Below are positions 4,489 to 6,168 of a DNA stretch of 6,168 bases, in pieces; position 1 is the first letter of the stretch, and each line of letters starts with the position of its first letter. Location of the stretch: assembly GCA_937988735.1 (NCBI GenBank), contig CALKHQ010000008.1:1-6168 (forward strand). Direction: 5' to 3'. The position numbers and the translations under genes were made by a program. The notes under the pieces were generated by a model, which had not been told where the DNA came from, did no database searches, and saw nothing but the letters and a program-made list of their open reading frames with translations. The DNA comes from an uncultured Alphaproteobacteria bacterium. Its GTDB lineage: Bacteria > Pseudomonadota > Alphaproteobacteria > CALKHQ01.

Positions 4489-5352
4489 CTAGGTGCTGCC
4501 GGTTCCGCACAGCCAGTCGGCGACGGCCTGCACCTGGTCGTCCGCCATCAGGGCCGGCGCATGCCCCGCCTCCGGCACCACCAGCTCCGCGACGTCGCGG
4601 TGCGGGTGCGTATCCCGCATCCGCGCGACGATGTCCAGGCCCAGCAGGTCCGACCGGGCGCCGCGCACCACCAGCACCGGCACGCTCACCCGCGCCCAGG
4701 CGGCCCAGAGGTCGATGTCCATGGCTTCCCCCGCCCGGATCGCGTCCGCGATGTGCGGATCACAGGCGAGCACGTAGCCGCCGGAGCGGAGCGCCTGCGC
4801 GCCGTGCTCGGCGAGATGGCGCCACTGCGCGTCGGTCAGCGGCCCGAACGGCGCGTGGATCTCGCGCAGGTGCGCTTCCAGCGCCGCCAGCGACGGGAAG
4901 CGGAGCGGCTGGCCGACATAGCTCCGCAGCCGCTCCATGAACGCCTTCGGAATGAACGGCCCGATGTCGTTCATCACCAGCCGGCGGACCGGCGTGTTGC
5001 GGGCGCCGGCGACGAACATGCCGATGAGGCCGCCCATCGAGGTGCCGACCCAGTCCACCTCCTCCGCGCCGAGGCGGGCGATCAGGGCGCCCATGTCGGC
5101 GCAGTACTGGGGATAGCCGTAGACGGCCGGATCGGCCGCCCAGTCGCTGCGGCCGCGCCCGACGATGTCCGGGCAGACCACGCGGCGGCCACGGGCGGCG
5201 AGCGCGGCGGCCAGCACGTCGAAATCGCGCCCGTTGCGGGTGAGACCGTGGACGCACACCACCGGCCGCGGGTCGGCGGGATCGCCCCATTCGGTGTAGG
5301 CGATGCGGTGGAAACCGGCGGCCGACAGGCCGAGAAAATGCTTCTGCTGCAT
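4489..5352 (-). CDS. Alpha/beta-hydrolase fold protein, substrate unknown
   Basis: The 287-residue cytosolic protein (no signal peptide) has the complete alpha/beta-hydrolase machinery: oxyanion-hole motif VHGLTRNG (His35-Gly36), PDIVGRGRSD (61-70), nucleophile elbow GTSMGG with Ser105, the acid Asp235 in RGARSDLL, and the base His264 in EAGHAP. Residues 130-210 form the variable lid that decides specificity. The overall pattern resembles esterases and C-C bond hydrolases of the MhpC/BphD-like or 3-oxoadipate enol-lactonase-like set, but nothing fixes the substrate. The ATG at 5352 is preceded by GGGAAGGG, a weak and close ribosome binding site, and the family N-terminus fits. Its stop is 12 bases from the hemB stop on the other strand. 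It is divergent from the CoA-transferase gene across 90 bp. From memory, some Rhodospirillales have such a hydrolase beside hemB, which if confirmed would be a position effect and not proof of a haem role. Confidence 0.9.
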   Translation of the reverse strand: MQQKHFLGLSAAGFHRIAYTEWGDPADPRPVVCVHGLTRNGRDFDVLAAALAARGRRVVCPDIVGRGRSDWAADPAVYGYPQYCADMGALIARLGAEEVDWVGTSMGGLIGMFVAGARNTPVRRLVMNDIGPFIPKAFMERLRSYVGQPLRFPSLAALEAHLREIHAPFGPLTDAQWRHLAEHGAQALRSGGYVLACDPHIADAIRAGEAMDIDLWAAWARVSVPVLVVRGARSDLLGLDIVARMRDTHPHRDVAELVVPEAGHAPALMADDQVQAVADWLCGTGST

Positions 5353-5368
5353 GGCCCTTCCCGCCTAT

Positions 5369-5411
5369 CGTCCGGCGTCCCCGGCCGCTTTCGCAGCGGC
5401 GGCGCCGGACG
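5369..5411. repeat. Nested inverted repeats in the divergent hydrolase / CoA-transferase region
   Basis: An outer 9-bp pair (5369-5377 CGTCCGGCG with 5403-5411) encloses an inner 6-bp pair (5384-5389 GCCGCT with 5395-5400) around a 5-base loop. Both are perfect. They fill nearly half of the 90-bp space between the two start codons, so they could be a shared operator or a 5'-UTR structure. Neither strand has a T-run after it, so it is unlikely to be a terminator. Confidence 0.5.
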
Positions 5412-5442
5412 CAGACCCAGGTGAGGACAGTAGCGGATCGCA

Positions 5443-6168
5443 ATGCACGGACAAACGTCGACAGGGCAGGAGACAGCCCGGAACGCCGGGGGGCCGCTTG
5501 CGGGCGTGGTGGTCCTGGACATGACCCGGGTGCTCGCCGGCCCGTTCTGCACCCTGGTGCTCGCAAGCCTCGGTGCGCGGGTGATCAAGCTGGAGCAGCC
5601 GGAAACCGGCGAGGACAGCCGCCGCTTCGGCCCGTTCGTCAACGGCGAGTCCGCCTACTTCATGTCGCTGAACCACGGCAAGGAGAGCATCGCGCTCGAC
5701 CTGAAGACGCCGGAGGGTCGCGACCTGTTCGAGCGGCTGCTCGCCCGCAGCGACGTGCTGGTGGAGAACTTCCGACCAGGCACCCTCGCCCGCCTCGGCT
5801 ACGACTGGCCGACACTCCACGCGCACTTCCCGCGGCTGGTCTATGCCGCCTGCTCCGGCTTCGGCCACACCGGGCCCTATTCGGGCCGCCCGGCCTACGA
5901 CATGGTGGTGCAGGCGATGGGCGGCATCATGAGCATCACCGGCGAGCCCGGCGGCGCACCGGTCCGGGTCGGCACCTCGATCGGCGACATCACCGCCGGG
6001 CTGTTCACCGTGATCGGCATCCAGGCCGCGCTGTGGGAGCGGGCGACGACCGGGCTGGGCCAGATGGTGGACGTGGCGATGCTCGACTGCCAGGTGGCGA
6101 TCCTGGAGAACGCCATCGCCCGCTATGCCGCCACCGGCGAGGCGCCCGGTCCGATGGGCTCGCGCCAC
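5443..6168 (+). CDS. CaiB/BaiF-type (class III) CoA-transferase, 3'-truncated by the window edge
   Basis: Class III CoA-transferases move CoA between carboxylic acids through an aspartyl-CoA anhydride; relatives include formyl-, carnitine- and succinyl-dependent enzymes. The 242 codons visible, open to the last base, cover the N-terminal half of a protein usually near 400 residues. Family motifs are LAGVVVLDMTRVLAGPFCT (19-37), ASLGARVIKLE, NHGKESIALDLK, LVENFRPG, the SGFGHTGPYSGRPAYDM block (138-154) and VDVAMLDCQVA (209-219). Asp215 in that last block is the likely nucleophile, corresponding to the catalytic aspartate of formyl-CoA transferase. The substrate cannot be told. ATG 5443 gives an 18-residue lead before the fold. 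The ribosome binding site is poor: GGA five bases upstream, GAGGA fifteen upstream. No better start lies nearby, since the next ATG (5521) falls inside the first strand. It is divergent from the alpha/beta hydrolase gene. Confidence 0.92.
   Translation, partial: MHGQTSTGQETARNAGGPLAGVVVLDMTRVLAGPFCTLVLASLGARVIKLEQPETGEDSRRFGPFVNGESAYFMSLNHGKESIALDLKTPEGRDLFERLLARSDVLVENFRPGTLARLGYDWPTLHAHFPRLVYAACSGFGHTGPYSGRPAYDMVVQAMGGIMSITGEPGGAPVRVGTSIGDITAGLFTVIGIQAALWERATTGLGQMVDVAMLDCQVAILENAIARYAATGEAPGPMGSRH

Noticed and set aside
4477..4510. Terminator between convergent hemB and the hydrolase gene
   Set aside because: Only a 5-bp GGAAC/GTTCC pair is present in and beyond the 12-bp gap, with no T-run; too weak to call.
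3534..4940. 468-codon plus-strand frame overlapping hemB and the hydrolase
   Set aside because: It is a +1-type shadow of hemB, rich in Arg, Pro and Ala, and continues into antisense of the hydrolase; hemB in its own frame is certain.
5365..6168. Minus-strand open frame opposite the CoA-transferase
   Set aside because: The plus-strand frame carries the full CaiB-family motifs; the minus frame has none and is His/Ala/Arg/Gly-rich shadow.

Overview
This is a GC-rich window (roughly 70% G+C by eye) with dense, short-spaced genes, almost all GTG/ATG starts and NNC/NNG codons. The set of genes, an enterobacterial-like type I DAHP synthase, the short-form (type 2) ArgC, and a HemB lacking the zinc cysteines, suggests an alphaproteobacterium, most likely from the Rhodospirillales/Azospirillales side. 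This placement is an inference from remembered family resemblance, not from a search.

Layout, left to right: (1) bases 1-55 look like a scrap of an ABC-transporter permease gene joined abruptly to (2) a 5'-truncated argC (+, to 745). A strong hairpin follows, between argC and the convergent (3) aroG-type DAHP synthase gene (-, 816-1883). Upstream of aroG on the minus strand lies (4) a compact regulatory leader (about 1920-2084): promoter, a 25-codon ORF rich in Tyr and Phe codons, mutually exclusive RNA hairpins and a textbook intrinsic terminator just before the aroG ribosome binding site. Then come (5) an MFS transporter gene (-, 2121-3341) whose stop codon sits in the loop of a 19-bp hairpin, (6) hemB (+, 3472-4476), divergent from the transporter, (7) an alpha/beta hydrolase gene (-, 4489-5352), convergent with hemB and only 12 bp away, and (8) a CaiB/BaiF-type CoA-transferase gene (+, from 5443) that runs off the right edge.

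The genes do not form one operon. They are mostly single units in alternating directions: arginine synthesis, the entry step of aromatic amino acid synthesis, transport, tetrapyrrole synthesis, a hydrolase and a CoA-transferase. The outstanding item is the aroG leader. It has every part of a classical ribosome-mediated transcription attenuator responding to tyrosine and phenylalanine, and its promoter spacing predicts that the leader peptide is translated from a leaderless transcript. A second item is the abrupt sequence junction inside argC, which is either an assembly join or a real rearrangement. I see no CRISPR array, rRNA, tRNA, insertion sequence or phage gene.
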